From a bacterium Ga0077546 (lineage in GTDB: Bacteria; Cyanobacteriota; Vampirovibrionia; Obscuribacterales; Obscuribacteraceae): a stretch of DNA of 6,341 nucleotides. The stretch's first letter is position 1. Every line of letters begins with the position of its first letter. The stretch is from the NCBI GenBank assembly GCA_001464165.1, contig LNEX01000257.1, positions 1 to 6,341 on the forward strand. Direction: 5' to 3'. Shown in pieces: positions 5,088-6,341 of this stretch. The notes below the pieces were generated by a model, which was not told the origin of the DNA, made no database searches, and saw nothing but the letters and a program-made list of their open reading frames with translations. The position numbers were made by a program, and so were the translations under genes.

Positions 5088-6122
5088 ATGAGACATCTCG
5101 TTACGGGCGGATCAGGCTTTCTTGGCAATCTAATCGCCATACATCTACTTGCCAATGGTGAAGATGTAAGTATTCTCGACATCTGGGAAGACGAACAGAG
5201 GCCCAAAAGAGCAAAGTTTTTTAAAACCAGCGTACTCAATCGTGAGGGCGTAGCCGCAGCCATGCAAGATGTTGATATTGTGCACCACACCGCAGCTTTA
5301 GTACCGCTGACTAAGTCGGGAGATCTTTTTCGCCAAGTCAACGTCGAAGGAACCAAAATAGTTGCAGAAGAAGCCGTAAAAGCCGAGGTTAAATGCTTCA
5401 TTCACACTAGCTCTTCGGCTATTTTTGGCTGTGCACCTTGCCCAATTACTAACGCCACTGCAACAAAGCCTGTAGAGATTTATGGAGCCAGTAAACTCGA
5501 TGGTGAACTGGCTGCCAGAGAAATTGCCGACAAGGCCGGTATGCCACTAATTGCGGTGCGACCTCGCACCATTATTGGCGACGGTCGACTGGGCATTTTC
5601 CAAATTCTCTTTGACTGGATCAAAAGCGACATCAACGTCTATGTTATTGGTTCAGGCCAAAACAAAATCCAGTTTCTCCATGCCCAAGACTTAATCGATT
5701 GCTACTTGATGCTTGTAGAGCTGAACAAACCGGGGCTCTACAACGTAGGCACAGACCGTTTTAACGCCATTGGACCGTGCTTAGAAAATCTAGTTAGTCA
5801 CGCTCACTCTAAAGCGAAAGTTAAACGACTTCCCCAGGCATTAACAGTAGGCACGCTGCAAGCACTTGACTCGATCAAGCTTAGCCCGCTCGCACCTTGG
5901 CACTACCTTACTTACGGTAAAGACTTCTACTTCGATGTAGAACCACTTAAGCAACTGGGCTGGAGACCGAGATACTCAAATGACGAAATGCTGGCAGAGA
6001 GTTATGACTCTTTTGTTGCCAACTATGACGTTCTCATGGCCACCAAATCTTCTTCAGCGCACAGAAGACCCTTAAAAGAACAGATTCTCAAAGTCTTAAA
6101 AGTGGTATCACGCTTCAGTTAA
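5088..6122 (+). CDS. NAD-dependent epimerase/dehydratase (extended SDR)
   Basis: This 344-residue Rossmann-fold oxidoreductase most likely acts on a nucleotide sugar or steroid/terpenoid-type alcohol; the substrate cannot be told. It opens MRHLVTGGSGFLGNL, with the cofactor loop G-x-x-G-x-x-G at 7-13. Asp31 at the end of strand 2 favours NAD. DVDIVHHTAALV (61-72) is the usual strand-4 motif, TSSSAIFG (107-114) carries the catalytic Ser region, and YGASK (132-136) is the Tyr-x-x-x-Lys catalytic pair. VRPRTIIGDG (158-167), FLHAQDLID (196-204) and GLYNVGTDRF (216-225) are typical extended-SDR segments, and DVEPLKQLGWRPRYS (283-297) is the common C-terminal pattern. A basic amphipathic tail (326-344) may touch the membrane. 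The ATG at 5088 is chosen because the fold begins there; TTG 5037 would add a 17-residue Ser/Asn/Pro leader. Neither has a clear ribosome site. It resembles the 3-beta-HSD/UDP-glucose-4-epimerase group. The next gene follows after 44 bp and may be cotranscribed. Confidence 0.92.
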   Translation: MRHLVTGGSGFLGNLIAIHLLANGEDVSILDIWEDEQRPKRAKFFKTSVLNREGVAAAMQDVDIVHHTAALVPLTKSGDLFRQVNVEGTKIVAEEAVKAEVKCFIHTSSSAIFGCAPCPITNATATKPVEIYGASKLDGELAAREIADKAGMPLIAVRPRTIIGDGRLGIFQILFDWIKSDINVYVIGSGQNKIQFLHAQDLIDCYLMLVELNKPGLYNVGTDRFNAIGPCLENLVSHAHSKAKVKRLPQALTVGTLQALDSIKLSPLAPWHYLTYGKDFYFDVEPLKQLGWRPRYSNDEMLAESYDSFVANYDVLMATKSSSAHRRPLKEQILKVLKVVSRFS

Positions 6123-6157
6123 TTCTCTAAAGTTTTCCTTTGACCTAATATGGGTAT

Positions 6158-6163
6158 GGAGGG
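6158..6163 (+). promoter_or_regulatory. Ribosome binding site of the 3'-truncated gene
   Basis: GGAGGG lies 3-4 nt before ATG 6167. It is a strong Shine-Dalgarno core with slightly short spacing, and it supports the short N-terminal reading frame at the window edge as a real gene. Confidence 0.7.
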
Positions 6164-6166
6164 TAA

Positions 6167-6341
6167 ATGAGCAAACACACAGGGAAAAGCCTGCACCCCA
6201 GTGATAAGTCACATAGCGCCGACCTCAGCCCCAACGCTGATGAATCAGCCCGTGCCACTCTGGCCTTAGAAGCCCTGGGTGACAACGGCAAGGGCACAAA
6301 GAGCAGCGATTCTACAGCAGCTCAAATTTCCGACCAGGCCG
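6167..6341 (+). CDS. N-terminus of an unrecognised protein, cut by the window end
   Basis: Fifty-eight complete codons are visible with no stop. The peptide starts MSKHTGKSLHPSDK and is hydrophilic, rich in Ser, Ala, Asp, Lys and Gly, with one short hydrophobic helix-like stretch (ATLALEALG, about 29-37). No signal peptide or known motif is present in this part; it looks like a disordered leader ahead of a folded domain lying outside the window. The start is supported by GGAGGG just upstream. The gap to the epimerase gene is only 44 bp on the same strand and holds no T-tailed hairpin, so the two may form an operon. TAATAT at 6146-6151 could serve as a -10 element, but no -35 is evident. Function unknown. 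Confidence 0.75.
   Translation, partial: MSKHTGKSLHPSDKSHSADLSPNADESARATLALEALGDNGKGTKSSDSTAAQISDQA

Noticed and set aside
4988..5401. Minus-strand open frame of 137 codons
   Set aside because: It is antisense to the epimerase Rossmann domain, whose frame is clearly coding; Ser/Thr/Leu-rich shadow composition.

Overview
The window is bacterial chromosomal DNA. Genes lie densely on both strands, starts are ATG/GTG/TTG with Shine-Dalgarno sites on several of them, there are no introns, and one gene is an intact amino-acid biosynthesis gene. Base composition is moderate, apart from an A-rich stretch at about 3280-3480. Large secreted TPR proteins and LRV/HEAT-like repeat proteins would suit a Melainabacteria/Obscuribacterales-type genome, but that is only a guess from style. 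No rRNA, tRNA, integrase, transposase or CRISPR array was seen, so the taxon stays open.

Left part (1-2260): a 24-bp direct repeat occurs twice with a 36-bp period at the very edge. It is followed by a perfect 34-bp palindrome flanked by T-runs, a bidirectional intrinsic terminator. This closes a minus-strand gene for a roughly 656-residue exported TPR protein. Its best start is an internal TTG placed 8 nt after an AGGAGG, not the ATG ten codons upstream.

Middle (2155-4029): about 520 bp without a convincing gene, holding a few short inverted repeats, precedes a small minus-strand gene for a 140-residue LRV/HEAT-like protein with a strict 26-residue repeat. A 7+4+7 direct repeat resembling an OmpR/PhoB-type operator lies upstream of it. 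To its right on the plus strand is a 68-codon open frame that looks like the C-terminal end of a HEPN-type protein (motif RNTIAH) cut off from its N-terminus. Next comes an intact 161-residue nucleotidyltransferase-fold protein. This pair could be the remains of a HEPN/nucleotidyltransferase toxin-antitoxin-like module and is the most interesting accessory signal here. An AG-rich microsatellite separates the nucleotidyltransferase from the convergent thrB gene.

Right part (4030-6341): thrB (homoserine kinase, threonine pathway, minus strand) is divergent from an extended-SDR NAD-dependent epimerase/dehydratase (plus strand) across a roughly 92-bp promoter region. A plausible sigma-70-type promoter for thrB can be read there. 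A further plus-strand gene with a good ribosome binding site starts 44 bp after the epimerase and runs off the window; only its hydrophilic N-terminus is visible. The genes do not form one obvious pathway. I did not find a clear, complete new system; the HEPN-like remnant beside the nucleotidyltransferase is the best lead.
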